From a virus, in IMG/VR virus record IMGVR_UViG_3300037485_000582, positions 1 to 36,529 of that record: a stretch of DNA of 36,529 bases; one strand, given 5' to 3'. Each line of letters opens with the position of its first letter. Position 1 is the first letter of the stretch. A program made the translations under genes and the position numbers. Shown here in pieces: positions 1 to 6,430 of this stretch. Below the pieces are notes generated by a model. It made no database searches and was not told the DNA's origin. It saw only the letters and a program-made list of their open reading frames with translations.

Positions 1-2
1 CT

Positions 3-164
3 GAGAATGGAGCTATTGTAAAAGTTTATCAAGAAACAACATCAGTTGTAGCAGGAGCATTTGTAGCGAATACATCAGCAATAGTAGATGACACGGCAAC
101 CTTTGGAGGTTATACAATAGGTCAAGTTGTAGCAGCACTTAAAGCACAAGGATTATTAGCATAA
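3..164 (+). CDS. 3' end of a fibre-like virion protein (partial)
   Basis: An open frame enters from the left edge and ends at TAA 162-164, giving the last 53 residues. The tail DDTATFGGYTIGQVVAALKA followed by QGLLA resembles the conserved C-terminal segment of phage fibre or appendage proteins, including the phi29-type head-fibre family. It lies directly upstream of a small tail-region gene and the lysis genes, the usual place for receptor-binding proteins. It does not match the C-terminus of the fibre genes at 33436-35920, so it is a different protein or a different allele. The assignment rests on a short C-terminal motif only. Confidence 0.6.
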   Translation, partial: ENGAIVKVYQETTSVVAGAFVANTSAIVDDTATFGGYTIGQVVAALKAQGLLA

Positions 165-181
165 AAAAATAAATTAAAATC

Positions 182-496
182 ATGGGATTAATTATCACAT
201 CAACAGAAGAAAACAAAATCACAATAACAGGTACAGAAATTGAAGTTCCAAGTGTTTACGGAAGAATTGAATTTGCTGGAAGAGCAGACGGTAAAACTTT
301 AGAAATAGCAGTTGCAACCTATGCTAGTAAATCAGCATTTGAAAGTAAAGCAAGTGCATTGTCTACAAATGTTCAGCAAGGTAGTTTTACTGTACAATTA
401 CAAGAGGGTGAGTTACAAAGTATAGAAACATCTCTTGAATATGGTAAACAAGCATACGAGCAGTTAGGTTATAAAGTTGAAATAAATTTTAAATAA
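182..496 (+). CDS. conserved hypothetical, tail/fibre region
   Basis: A 104-residue soluble protein that I do not recognise. It has no signal peptide or membrane segment and alternates short beta-like stretches (KITITGTEIEVPSVYGRIEF) with a helical C-terminus (SLEYGKQAYEQLGYKVEINF). The ATG follows an A-rich leader 17 bp after the upstream fibre-like gene, so the two are probably co-transcribed. At the other window end the same position, just before the repeated 92-aa gene, is taken by an unrelated 82-aa protein (35930-36178). This suggests that it belongs to an exchangeable fibre cassette, perhaps as an assembly or attachment protein. That role is inference from position. Confidence 0.7.
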   Translation: MGLIITSTEENKITITGTEIEVPSVYGRIEFAGRADGKTLEIAVATYASKSAFESKASALSTNVQQGSFTVQLQEGELQSIETSLEYGKQAYEQLGYKVEINFK

Positions 497-501
497 CAAA
501 A

Positions 502-780
502 GTGACTTTCAAAGAATTTATAAAAGAGGGTTTACAAACTTTTAGCACCCAAAAGAGCTACTTTTCATCAAAGAAAATAGAACGCTTTATATCTTTTGTG
601 CTTGGTGTTGGAATGGTTTTCTTTTATTATCTAGGTCGTCAATTTTGCTGGAAGTGTAGCGCTGAAATTGATGTAAATGATGTGCTAATATTATCTGGAT
701 TGTTATTCACTTATGGAGGGTTCAATACCTTTCAAATTGCTAAAGATAAAAAGAAAGACGATGAAGTGGTGGAGGGATAA
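502..780 (+). CDS. small two-helix membrane protein, holin-like candidate
   Basis: A 92-residue protein with an N-terminal amphipathic part, membrane segments at about residues 29-47 (FISFVLGVGMVFFYYLG) and 58-77, and a charged tail (KDKKKDDEVVEG). Two membrane spans, small size and position ahead of an M15 endolysin fit a holin, but no family motif is decisive. The start here is GTG; the 96.6% identical copy at 36175 starts with ATG at the same codon, which supports the start. It overlaps the next gene by 20 bp, so the lysis genes appear translationally coupled. Confidence 0.7.
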   Translation: MTFKEFIKEGLQTFSTQKSYFSSKKIERFISFVLGVGMVFFYYLGRQFCWKCSAEIDVNDVLILSGLLFTYGGFNTFQIAKDKKKDDEVVEG

Positions 781-856
781 ATATAGCGAATTAGATGCTA
801 AGCTAACAGATGCAATGGCATTTAATATATTCCAAATTGGTGTTTGGGTTTGCCTA
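502..856 (+). repeat. left copy of the window-terminal direct repeat (355 bp)
   Basis: Bases 502-856 align without gaps to 36175-36529, the last base of the window. There are 12 mismatches, all before 730; the remaining 127 bp are identical. Within the shared 92-aa gene the differences change one residue (V to S at the FV/FS position) plus the start codon GTG/ATG; the others are synonymous. The sequences just upstream of the two copies are unrelated. Confidence 0.95.
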
Positions 857-1132
857 TTTATATTTATCATAACAAATTCAGTAGCTTACTTTTTAAATCA
901 ATATTTAGCCGAAAGGGCATTTTGGTTTAGCTTCGATATTGCTTTAATTTGCTTTTCAATTCCATTTAGGCATAAAACTTGGGTAACAGAAAGTTTCTTC
1001 GCAATATCAATTTATAATTTGTGTGATGAAATTATGGGATTCGGGGCGTTGTTACAATGGTACGAGTTCCCACTGGCATTATCAGTAATAGTATTTATAT
1101 ATTTAAAACATAAAAAAGGATGGAGATTATAG
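761..1132 (+). CDS. multi-pass membrane protein of the lysis region
   Basis: A 123-residue hydrophobic protein beginning MKWWRDKYSELDAK, with about four membrane segments (near residues 22-45, 52-68, 76-94 and 100-118) and a basic C-terminus (KHKKGWRL). I chose the ATG at 761 rather than the earlier in-frame ATG at 713 because it follows AAAGAAAGACG and leaves only a 20-bp overlap with the 92-aa gene. Function is unknown; location suggests a holin, antiholin or lysis accessory protein. The last 96 bases of the window hold the 5' end of an identical copy. Confidence 0.65.
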   Translation: MKWWRDKYSELDAKLTDAMAFNIFQIGVWVCLFIFIITNSVAYFLNQYLAERAFWFSFDIALICFSIPFRHKTWVTESFFAISIYNLCDEIMGFGALLQWYEFPLALSVIVFIYLKHKKGWRL

Positions 1133-1473
1133 GTAAGTTTTTTTGGATTATTAAAGTGATTGGATTTGTTTTTCTTTGCTGGAAATATGGACTTGATGGC
1201 TTTAATAATTATAGTGTTGACTTTGATAATAATGTAGAAAGTGTGTTTGCTTTTATGGCTGGTAGTGCGGTCGGCATAAGTGAAATATTAAATACATATC
1301 AAAGTGATTTGACAGGGCTTTTTTTTTTGATGGTAACTTCACTTTTAATAACAATTATAAAAGCATTGTTGACTGTGTTAATTACTTTTTATTTTACTAA
1401 GTTTCTAAAAAATCCTCCAAAAGGTATTGAATGGATCAAGAATATATTTATAAAGAAAAAAGCTAAGAAATGA
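1120..1473 (+). CDS. membrane protein of the lysis region
   Basis: A 117-residue protein with hydrophobic segments at about residues 4-22, 42-54 and 66-94 and a strongly basic tail (KNIFIKKKAKK). It overlaps the gene before by 13 bp and the endolysin gene by 4 bp (ATGA), so it sits in a tightly packed lysis operon. The hydrophobic helices and charged C-terminus are holin-like. It is one of three adjacent membrane proteins, and the sequence does not show which one makes the membrane lesion. Confidence 0.65.
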   Translation: MEIIGKFFWIIKVIGFVFLCWKYGLDGFNNYSVDFDNNVESVFAFMAGSAVGISEILNTYQSDLTGLFFLMVTSLLITIIKALLTVLITFYFTKFLKNPPKGIEWIKNIFIKKKAKK

Positions 1474-1931
1474 TAAGCAAGCACATAACATTAGCAGAGG
1501 CAACAAAGAGTCAAACGGCTATAAGATTAGGCATTAAAAACGTTCCTAATAAAGATCAATTAGAGGCTATGAAGTACGTAGCTGAAAACATCTTTGAAAG
1601 AGTACGAGAACATTTTAAAGTTCCTATTGGTGTAAGCTCTTTCTTTAGAGGATTTGAATTAAATAAAGCTATTGGAGGCTCAACAACTTCACAGCATTGC
1701 AAAGGCGAAGCTATTGACATAGATGCTGATATTTTTGGAGGCATAACTAATAAGCAAATATTTGATTATGTAAAAGACAATTTAGATTTTGACCAGTTAA
1801 TATTTGAGTTCGGTACAGAAAAAAATCCCGATTGGGTTCACGTTTCTTTAGTCAAAGGTTTAAATCGTAGACAAATATTGAAAGCTTACAAAAGCGGAGG
1901 TAAAACAATTTACAAGCCATTTAAGCCATGA
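1470..1931 (+). CDS. M15-family peptidase endolysin
   Basis: A 153-residue peptidoglycan peptidase of the M15 (D-Ala-D-Ala carboxypeptidase / L-Ala-D-Glu endopeptidase) type, expected to cut cross-linked peptides of the cell wall at lysis. The zinc site is visible: SQHCKGEAIDIDAD carries the HxxGxAxD pattern (His and Asp near residues 76 and 83), and NPDWVHVS supplies the second histidine near residue 126. SSFFRGFELN before the site matches the family's S.yRs..lN. There is no signal peptide, so export needs a holin. It starts at ATGA overlapping the previous gene and overlaps the next by 4 bp. Confidence 0.9.
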   Translation: MISKHITLAEATKSQTAIRLGIKNVPNKDQLEAMKYVAENIFERVREHFKVPIGVSSFFRGFELNKAIGGSTTSQHCKGEAIDIDADIFGGITNKQIFDYVKDNLDFDQLIFEFGTEKNPDWVHVSLVKGLNRRQILKAYKSGGKTIYKPFKP

Positions 1932-2233
1932 ATTTAAACTATAAGTATATTGGTATAGGATTGCTTGTTTTCTTTGCCTTAATAGGCTTAATGTTAATTG
2001 GTTTGCAACCTAAGCCAACTCCACAACCTCAAATAATTGAAGTCGAAAAGTATAAGATTGAAGTTAGTGAAAAGATTTACGATAGCTTAGAAATTGAACT
2101 TCAAAAAAGCGATAGCCGAATAAAACAACTAGAAAAAAAGAAACATGAAAAAATTAATTCTTATAAGCCTATTGAGCGTGTGCCTATCACTGACAGCATC
2201 CGCAGAAACAACGTATCAAGATTCTTTAAGTAG
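1928..2233 (+). CDS. i-spanin-like membrane coiled-coil protein
   Basis: A 101-residue protein with a single N-terminal membrane segment (about residues 7-26, YIGIGLLVFFALIGLMLIG), a proline-rich linker (QPKPTPQPQ) and then a charged alpha-helical region with coiled-coil character to the end. This is the layout of an inner-membrane spanin (Rz type). It follows the endolysin by a 4-bp overlap, and its last 89 bp are overlapped by the next gene in another frame, the arrangement classical for Rz/Rz1 pairs. Sequence similarity to Rz is not evident, so the call rests on topology and context. Confidence 0.6.
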   Translation: MNLNYKYIGIGLLVFFALIGLMLIGLQPKPTPQPQIIEVEKYKIEVSEKIYDSLEIELQKSDSRIKQLEKKKHEKINSYKPIERVPITDSIRRNNVSRFFK

Positions 2234-2555
2234 AGCCTTTGATAATTGTGTCTATTTACATGATAGTTTACAGCATGAGCTAAAGCAAGCTAAAGAGTTA
2301 GCATTGTTTGATAGTGCTCACATTGTAGAAAATGTAAAAAAAATAGGTGAGTTAAAATATCAAGTAAAGGAGTTAAAGGAGCAGATAGAATCTATGCAGG
2401 CGATAATGGATAAGCAGGCTAAAGATTATAAAAGGCTACAAAAATCAGCTAAAAAAGAGCTTATTAAATCAAAGATTAAAACATGGTTAATTGCTCCAGC
2501 TTCAGCAGTTGGCGGGTTTGTAGTTGGGTATCTGATTGGTAAATTTTTACAATAA
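2145..2555 (+). CDS. secreted coiled-coil protein with C-terminal membrane helix, spanin-like
   Basis: A 136-residue protein starting inside the previous gene (89-bp overlap, different frame). It has a signal peptide (MKKLILISLLSVCLSLTASA, likely cleaved after ASA), a helical central region of about 85 residues rich in K and E, and a C-terminal membrane segment (about 113-135, WLIAPASAVGGFVVGYLIGK). A cysteine lies in the signal at residue 13, but the preceding LSV is a poor lipobox. If lipidated, the protein would have the layout of a single-gene u-spanin; if not, it is a periplasmic protein anchored in the inner membrane. Its role in outer-membrane disruption is inferred. Confidence 0.6.
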   Translation: MKKLILISLLSVCLSLTASAETTYQDSLSRAFDNCVYLHDSLQHELKQAKELALFDSAHIVENVKKIGELKYQVKELKEQIESMQAIMDKQAKDYKRLQKSAKKELIKSKIKTWLIAPASAVGGFVVGYLIGKFLQ

Positions 2556-2578
2556 AATTTATCAATAAAAAATAAAAT

Positions 2579-3838
2579 ATGACTATTGGTGATTATATTG
2601 AAAAGTTTCCAAAATTAGATACCGAATCAATAATGGCTTATTGCCGTAGAATTTCGGAATTGGGATTTATTGATGGAGTGATAATTTCACCATCTTCAGC
2701 CCGTCAAGTTTTTTATAGAAAAAGAATAAGATGGCAATCGACTCAAAGAAAAATTGGCAAGAATGGCGAAATTATTTCAATCGTCCAAAAAAACATTTCA
2801 GATGTTATTCCATTTCCAGAAAACTTTGAAATTAAAAGAATATCGACTAATCTGAACACCCATCAACAATGGGTAATTGCAGAGCCTGATAAAAATCGTG
2901 AAATCAGTATTGATGAAATTAAAGAATGTTTAAGTGAATTAGATTATGACCAGATTAATAAGGTTTACAGTAAACCAATAACTGTAAAGTCTGACAACGT
3001 GTTGAGAGTAATTATAACAGACGTTCACGTGGGCATGGAAACTAACGAAGATGGAAACGGATTGTATGGAGAGGTGTGGAACGAAAAGGTTTTAAGCAGT
3101 AGAATAGATGTTATTCTAAAAAAGGTATCTTTATTTGTCAAATGTAAAAAATACAAAGAAATTCACTTAATCAATTTGGGTGATTTTATGGATGGATGGG
3201 ATGCACAAACAGTCCGCAAAGGTCACAATTTGCCGCAGAACATGGATAATAAAAAAGCATTTAAAGTAGGTGTCAATTTTTTTGTTGAATTATTCACAAA
3301 ATTATCAACATTTAATTTGAAAATAGTTGTGCACTCTATTACAAATTCTAATCACTCAAACGACTTTGATTATATAGTCAATTATTCAGCTAAGGAAATT
3401 TTAAAAGCTAAATATGATGAAATTGAATATCACATTTATCAGCGGTTTATAGGGCATTATATTGCTGGTAAGCATTGTTTTATCATATCGCATGGCAAAG
3501 ACGCAAAAAACCTTAAATTCGGCTTTAAACCGATATTAGATGCAAAGCAAAAGGATAAGATTAAAGAATACATCAAACACCATAATTTAGATAAGTATTT
3601 TTGCACCTTCGAAAAAGGAGATACACATTTACAGTTGATAGATAATATGACTATTGATAATTGTGACTATCATAATTATTTGGCTCTTTCTCCAGCATCC
3701 GAGTGGGTTCAAACTAATTTCTCAAAAGGTAAAAGCGGGTTTAATATCATGGATGTAAATTTGAACGAAAACGAAAAAGGATTAACTACTTTCTATTTTG
3801 AGTGGCAAAAGCCTAAAGAATATGATTATGGAAATTAA
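2579..3838 (+). CDS. calcineurin-like metallophosphoesterase
   Basis: A 419-residue protein of the Mre11/SbcD/calcineurin-like phosphoesterase superfamily. The five metal-site blocks are in order: ITDVHVGM (DxH, near residue 148), NLGDFMDG (GD, near 205), TNSNHSND (GNHD variant, near 258), ISHGKD (near 302) and GDTHLQ (GHxH variant, near 350). About 140 N-terminal residues precede the fold and begin with a possible DNA-binding helix-turn-helix. A nuclease or nucleotide phosphodiesterase role is likely; the substrate is unknown. It is the last forward gene before the convergent reverse-strand region, 23 bp after the spanin-like gene. Confidence 0.8.
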   Translation: MTIGDYIEKFPKLDTESIMAYCRRISELGFIDGVIISPSSARQVFYRKRIRWQSTQRKIGKNGEIISIVQKNISDVIPFPENFEIKRISTNLNTHQQWVIAEPDKNREISIDEIKECLSELDYDQINKVYSKPITVKSDNVLRVIITDVHVGMETNEDGNGLYGEVWNEKVLSSRIDVILKKVSLFVKCKKYKEIHLINLGDFMDGWDAQTVRKGHNLPQNMDNKKAFKVGVNFFVELFTKLSTFNLKIVVHSITNSNHSNDFDYIVNYSAKEILKAKYDEIEYHIYQRFIGHYIAGKHCFIISHGKDAKNLKFGFKPILDAKQKDKIKEYIKHHNLDKYFCTFEKGDTHLQLIDNMTIDNCDYHNYLALSPASEWVQTNFSKGKSGFNIMDVNLNENEKGLTTFYFEWQKPKEYDYGN

Positions 3839-3906
3839 TTGCATGAATTTTTAATAAAAATGATATGTGGTTTGTGCTTTGGTTTCACTTGAAAAATTTG
3901 CAAAAT

Positions 3907-3938
3907 AGATATTAACTTTAAAATTTTAATATCTTTTC
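3907..3938. terminator. AT-rich hairpin between convergent genes
   Basis: AGATATTAA (3907-3915) and TTAATATCT (3926-3934) are perfect 9-bp arms around a 10-nt loop, followed by TTTT on the plus strand. It lies between the stop of the phosphoesterase gene (3838) and the stop of the reverse-strand 75-aa gene (3955), where a bidirectional terminator is expected. The stem is AT-only apart from one pair near its base, so it would be weak. Confidence 0.45.
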
Positions 3939-3954
3939 CAACTAAATTTATAAA

Positions 3955-4182
3955 TTAAAAAGGTAGTTGAATATCTTGTTTTATTATTATGATTTGCTCA
4001 TTAAGTTTTGACTTAGGAATGAAAGTCTTACCAATCCAATAGCCAATACTACCTCCATTTAAACATTGCTTTTTTATTTTACCCGTTTTGCAATTTACAA
4101 CTTTTCTACAAGATGTAATTTTATAATTTGGATAGTCTTTAAATTCCCACTTCAAACTATATTGTATTGATATTGTTTGCAT
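3955..4182 (-). CDS. small NUMOD-like phage protein
   Basis: A 75-residue protein with the central stretch WEFKDYPNYKITSCRKVVNC then KTGKIKK and GYWIGKTFI. The pattern W..yPnYkIts.rkV.n.kTGk..K resembles NUMOD4-type DNA-binding segments found next to HNH homing endonucleases, but no nuclease domain is attached. It could be a stand-alone DNA-binding protein or a remnant. It is the most distal gene of the reverse-strand region, and its ATG lies just 11 bp beyond the conserved boundary sequence at 4183-4214. Confidence 0.6.
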   Translation of the reverse strand: MQTISIQYSLKWEFKDYPNYKITSCRKVVNCKTGKIKKQCLNGGSIGYWIGKTFIPKSKLNEQIIIIKQDIQLPF

Positions 4183-4214
4183 TGTAGTTTGTATATATTG
4201 CTACTATATATGAG
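4183..4214 (+). other. boundary sequence B1 (attI-like target) left of cassette 1
   Basis: Begins TGTAGTTTG and ends TATATATGAG just before TTATGTGC. It matches 11739-11770 at 24 of 32 positions with no gap, and the 3' half resembles 10231-10246. All three end in G directly before a TTA that starts an inverted-repeat-bounded gene block. Confidence 0.5.
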
Positions 4215-4256
4215 TTATGTGCAATAATTTTTTTAAACTTTTTTTGCCACCGCACC

Positions 4257-5066
4257 TTAGTCGGTACAAAATCCAGCTTGACATCCACTTCCTGTTCCAA
4301 AGTAGAAATCTTGTTGAAGTCCAATAGTTTTAATTTTATCATAACTCATTTCTTTTTTCCATTTACGTTTTAATTTTTCTTCCATATCTGCGAACCATTG
4401 CATTTTTAAAGGTTCATCATCAAAGTTTTTTCTAAGTTGTTGTGGGTTTTTCCAAAAGCAACCAACACAATTACTATCAGGTGGAAATATTAATCCAGTT
4501 GAATTTGCCCATTGTCCTACTTGATAGTGTCCTATTCTGTTTTCAATCAATGGATATTTGCACTCTCTCCATTCGATTTCAGCCCATTTATTTCTACCAT
4601 TGGCACTTTGTCCTACAATAGTTTTAAACTTTGTATTTTGGCTATTGGCACGTTCCATTTCATCAAACCTAAATCCAATATTCATTTCAACCATTCCAAA
4701 ATGATTGTAGCAAAATTCAAATATTGGCTTCATTTTCATTTCAGTTGTGCAAAATCGCATCATTAAGTTTGGCAATGCTTTACGTTTCAAACACACTTGT
4801 TCAAATGTATCCCCAGTAGTCCAAATTATCTCTTTGCCAAGCAACTGCTCCAAATCAAACATCAATGTTAATGTCGTATCACTTTCGGCAGTTGCTATAA
4901 ATTCCATTCCTATTTTGTCGCTTACTTTTTGCACCAATGCTTTATCCTTTGGAGTGCATTTTCTATCCTCAATCCTAACCAATGCAAAAATATTTTCATC
5001 AGTTGGATAATGTTTAGCTAAGTAAGCGGAAGTTTTACCTCCCGAAATTGATGTTATTGTTTTCAT
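4257..5066 (-). CDS. PAPS-reductase-family PP-loop protein
   Basis: About 269 residues. It belongs to the phosphoadenosine phosphosulfate reductase / adenine nucleotide alpha-hydrolase family (N-type ATP pyrophosphatase fold). The N-terminal SGGKTSAYLA is the PP-loop, FCTTEMKMKP is the conserved block near residue 115, and the C-terminal half carries cysteines (NCVGCFWK, GCQAGFC) suited to a metal or Fe-S site. Phage members may act in sulfur transfer or nucleic-acid modification; the reaction cannot be read from sequence. I prefer ATG 5066 (MKTITSISGG, preceded by AGGG) to ATG 5084. It overlaps the upstream 52-aa gene and is cargo of cassette-like block 1. Confidence 0.8.
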   Translation of the reverse strand: MKTITSISGGKTSAYLAKHYPTDENIFALVRIEDRKCTPKDKALVQKVSDKIGMEFIATAESDTTLTLMFDLEQLLGKEIIWTTGDTFEQVCLKRKALPNLMMRFCTTEMKMKPIFEFCYNHFGMVEMNIGFRFDEMERANSQNTKFKTIVGQSANGRNKWAEIEWRECKYPLIENRIGHYQVGQWANSTGLIFPPDSNCVGCFWKNPQQLRKNFDDEPLKMQWFADMEEKLKRKWKKEMSYDKIKTIGLQQDFYFGTGSGCQAGFCTD

Positions 5067-5193
5067 ATTCCCTAAGAATTTCATTCCAAGCGGTTAATTG
5101 GCCATTAAGATATGTTAAGGTGTCGTTATTGCGTTCTTTATGCCACTCTAACTCCAATTGTTTTATCTTTTCTTTTATTTTTTCTATTGTCAT
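5035..5193 (-). CDS. small helical protein upstream of the PP-loop gene
   Basis: A 52-residue frame, MTIEKIKEKIKQLELEWHKE onward, rich in K and E and predicted to be mostly helical or coiled coil. Its last 32 bp overlap the start of the PP-loop gene in another frame, which points to translational coupling. No family is recognised. It is the first gene of cassette-like block 1, with an A/T-rich leader. Confidence 0.6.
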   Translation of the reverse strand: MTIEKIKEKIKQLELEWHKERNNDTLTYLNGQLTAWNEILREYENNNINFGR

Positions 5194-5244
5194 TATTATA
5201 ATTTAAGAGCCCACGCACAAAAGTTTAAAAAAATTACAGACACA

Positions 5245-5318
5245 TAACAGCACATAAGCAAAAGCGGGCGAAACAAACTAACCGCATAAGCCCGCCTTCG
5301 CTTATCTGCAAATCGTTA
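5245..5318. repeat. attC-like hairpin E1
   Basis: TAAC (5245-5248), then A, then arm GCACATAAGC (5250-5259) and inner arm GCGGGC (5264-5269). These pair with GCCCGC (5290-5295) and GCTTATCTGC (5300-5309). Then AAATC and G/TTA (5315-5318). The outer stem has one C-C mismatch at its fourth pair. It lies just 3' of the 54-aa reverse-strand gene and separates blocks 1 and 2. A T-run at about 5226-5233 on the minus strand allows it to double as a terminator. Confidence 0.55.
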
Positions 5319-5322
5319 GCTG

Positions 5323-5487
5323 CTATTTTACCGACCACTCCGAAAGTTTAGACTTGACAATTATTTTCAGTTCATCAACTTTTGACAATGGACATCTAAA
5401 TGCAACCGTTTTAGTTTGCTCATTGTATTTAGGTTTAGCACCCGACCCTTGCCGAGTGCCTCCCCTTGTTTCTTTTTTACGTTTCAT
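5323..5487 (-). CDS. ribbon-helix-helix-like small protein
   Basis: 54 residues with a basic start (MKRKKETRGGTRQGSGAKPK) followed by TKTVAFRCPLSKVDELKIIV and SKLSEW. The strand then helix-helix pattern resembles Arc/MetJ-type ribbon-helix-helix DNA-binding proteins common in phages. Its ATG overlaps the stop of the 91-aa gene (ATGA), and its TAG lies 3 bp before the CTAAC that opens hairpin E1. A repressor or antitoxin-like role is possible but unproven. Confidence 0.6.
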   Translation of the reverse strand: MKRKKETRGGTRQGSGAKPKYNEQTKTVAFRCPLSKVDELKIIVKSKLSEWSVK

Positions 5488-5759
5488 AGCAAATCTTTTA
5501 CTTTATACCATTCGTTTTTTTCGCCTTTCTTAACTCTAACACCAACGCTTTTTGCATCTTTGTAAAATTCACGCCTTTGCTTATCATCTTTCCATCCGTG
5601 CCATTTAGGTATCCAAAAAATATCTGCTAATACTTTTCCGTAACTAATATTTATTTCTTGATTTTCAAACATTGTAATGTTACCAGATAAACTATTTTTT
5701 AATCCATCGTCATACAATGATTTGCCTACCCATTTATTTATAAATTCTTCATACAACAT
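5484..5759 (-). CDS. conserved hypothetical phage protein
   Basis: 91 residues, soluble, with aromatic-rich motifs (DIFWIPKWHGWKDDKQRREF) and a basic C-terminal part. No known domain recognised. It is coupled by ATGA to the ribbon-helix-helix-like gene downstream and preceded by an intrinsic terminator hairpin at 5775-5799. Cargo of cassette-like block 2. Confidence 0.6.
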   Translation of the reverse strand: MLYEEFINKWVGKSLYDDGLKNSLSGNITMFENQEINISYGKVLADIFWIPKWHGWKDDKQRREFYKDAKSVGVRVKKGEKNEWYKVKDLL

Positions 5760-5774
5760 AGCCTAATTTTATGA

Positions 5775-5799
5775 TTAAAAAATGGCTGTCTTTCCAGCC
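5775..5799 (-). terminator. intrinsic terminator after the 65-aa gene
   Basis: On the minus strand GGCTG and CAGCC (5795-5799 with 5784-5788) form a 5-bp GC stem around a 6-nt loop, followed by ATTTTTT. It lies 37 bp past the stop of the 65-aa gene. Confidence 0.65.
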
Positions 5800-5835
5800 T
5801 GTCAACCCTGTACGAATACTGTGGGATTTTTATCT

Positions 5836-6033
5836 TTAACCTCTTACACCTCCGCTGTAGCCTCTTTTCAATTTACCGTAGTAATACTTTTGAAAGTTTG
5901 CAGTATCAGCCTTAAACATTTTAAAAGCATCTTTGATATTTGAAGCACAATAGTAGATACTTGTAGGTCTGCCCATACTATCAACTACATTATAGTAGTT
6001 TGCTTGTTCGATTTTTTGAGTTTCTGTCGTCAT
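5836..6033 (-). CDS. small hypothetical protein with its own transcription unit
   Basis: 65 residues (MTTETQKIEQANYYNVVDSM onward), rich in Tyr and Lys with a Gly-rich C-terminus (RGYSGGVRG). No domain recognised. It sits between a good promoter (6054-6084, 20 bp upstream of the ATG) and a terminator (5775-5799), so it is probably transcribed as a single-gene unit. Part of cassette-like block 2. Confidence 0.6.
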   Translation of the reverse strand: MTTETQKIEQANYYNVVDSMGRPTSIYYCASNIKDAFKMFKADTANFQKYYYGKLKRGYSGGVRG

Positions 6034-6053
6034 TTTTTTTGTTATTTATAGCA

Positions 6054-6084
6054 CAAATATACAGCTACTTTTTGAATTTGCAAA
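6054..6084 (-). promoter_or_regulatory. Bacteroidetes-type promoter for the 65-aa gene
   Basis: On the minus strand TTTG (6081-6084), 19 nt, TATATTTG (6054-6061): an exact match to TTTG-N19-TAnnTTTG. It lacks the shared upstream motif seen at the other reverse-strand promoters. Confidence 0.75.
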
Positions 6085-6153
6085 CTATTTCAAAGATATT
6101 TTCAAATTATTTTGTAAAATGCTGAAAATCAAAGAGAAAAAAAAAACAGCAGC

Positions 6154-6236
6154 TAACAGCAGATAAGCAAAAGCCCAAATCCCTCGCACAATGCCAACGC
6201 TATTTGTGCCTTCGCCTATCTGCAAAACGTACGTTA
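6154..6236. repeat. attC-like hairpin E2
   Basis: TAAC (6154-6157), then A, then arm GCAGATA (6159-6165) pairing with TATCTGC (6217-6223), an inner stem GCACAA (6186-6191) with TTGTGC (6204-6209), then AAAACGTAC and G/TTA. The flanks ATAAGCAAAAGC and CTTCGC are nearly identical to those in E1. The stop codon of the 57-aa gene (6234-6236) is the TTA of its right end. Confidence 0.55.
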
Positions 6237-6407
6237 CTTAACAACCCGAATACTCCTGCCACTAAAATCAGCCGTATGGCTAATTTTAAGGCGTTTATCT
6301 TCATTGGAATAGTAAGGTGCTTTGTCGGCTTCATTATTAATTAAAACCCATGTATAGCGTGCAATTGCAACGGCTACTAAAATTGAAATCGTGATAAATA
6401 AAATCAT
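6234..6407 (-). CDS. single-span membrane small protein
   Basis: 57 residues with an N-terminal hydrophobic segment (MILFITISILVAVAIARYTW) and a polar tail ending FSGRSIRVVK. No family recognised. Its start follows the leader form AACTAAAAACAAAAAACA shared by many neighbours, and its TAA is part of the GTTA that ends hairpin E2. Confidence 0.6.
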   Translation of the reverse strand: MILFITISILVAVAIARYTWVLINNEADKAPYYSNEDKRLKISHTADFSGRSIRVVK

Positions 6408-6430
6408 TGTTTTTTGTTTTTAGTTAAAAA

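Larger units (their letters stand above)
4215..5315. mobile_element. gene cassette-like block 1 (PP-loop reductase-like + 52 aa)
   Basis: The left end (GTTATGTG from 4214) and the inner right end (CACATAAC at 5241-5248) are inverted repeats. The match continues inwards: TAATTTTTTTAAACTTTT at the left recurs as its complement at 5215-5234 with only a 3-versus-4-nt spacer difference. The block then runs into hairpin E1 and ends in G before TTA of block 2. Ends that match within a block but not between blocks are what integron cassettes show. The block carries two reverse-strand genes. No recombinase is present in it. Confidence 0.45.
5316..6233. mobile_element. gene cassette-like block 2 (54, 91 and 65 aa genes)
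   Basis: The left end GTTAGCTGCT (from 5315) is the exact inverted repeat of AGCAGCTAAC at 6148-6157, and the short TTTT-rich stretches just inside also match. The right end continues into hairpin E2. It is placed in tandem after block 1, so the two form a small array. It carries its own Bacteroidetes-type promoter (6054-6084) and terminator (5775-5799). Confidence 0.45.

Noticed and set aside
4512-5010. Forward frames opposite the PP-loop gene
   Set aside because: Shadows of a well-supported reverse gene, with low-complexity hydrophobic translations and no leader.
5226-5318. Hairpins E1-E4 as ordinary terminators only
   Set aside because: E1 and E2 have T-runs on one side, but E3 and E4 do not. 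The GTTA/TAAC ends, fixed spacing and conserved loop are not needed for termination. A dual role is not excluded.
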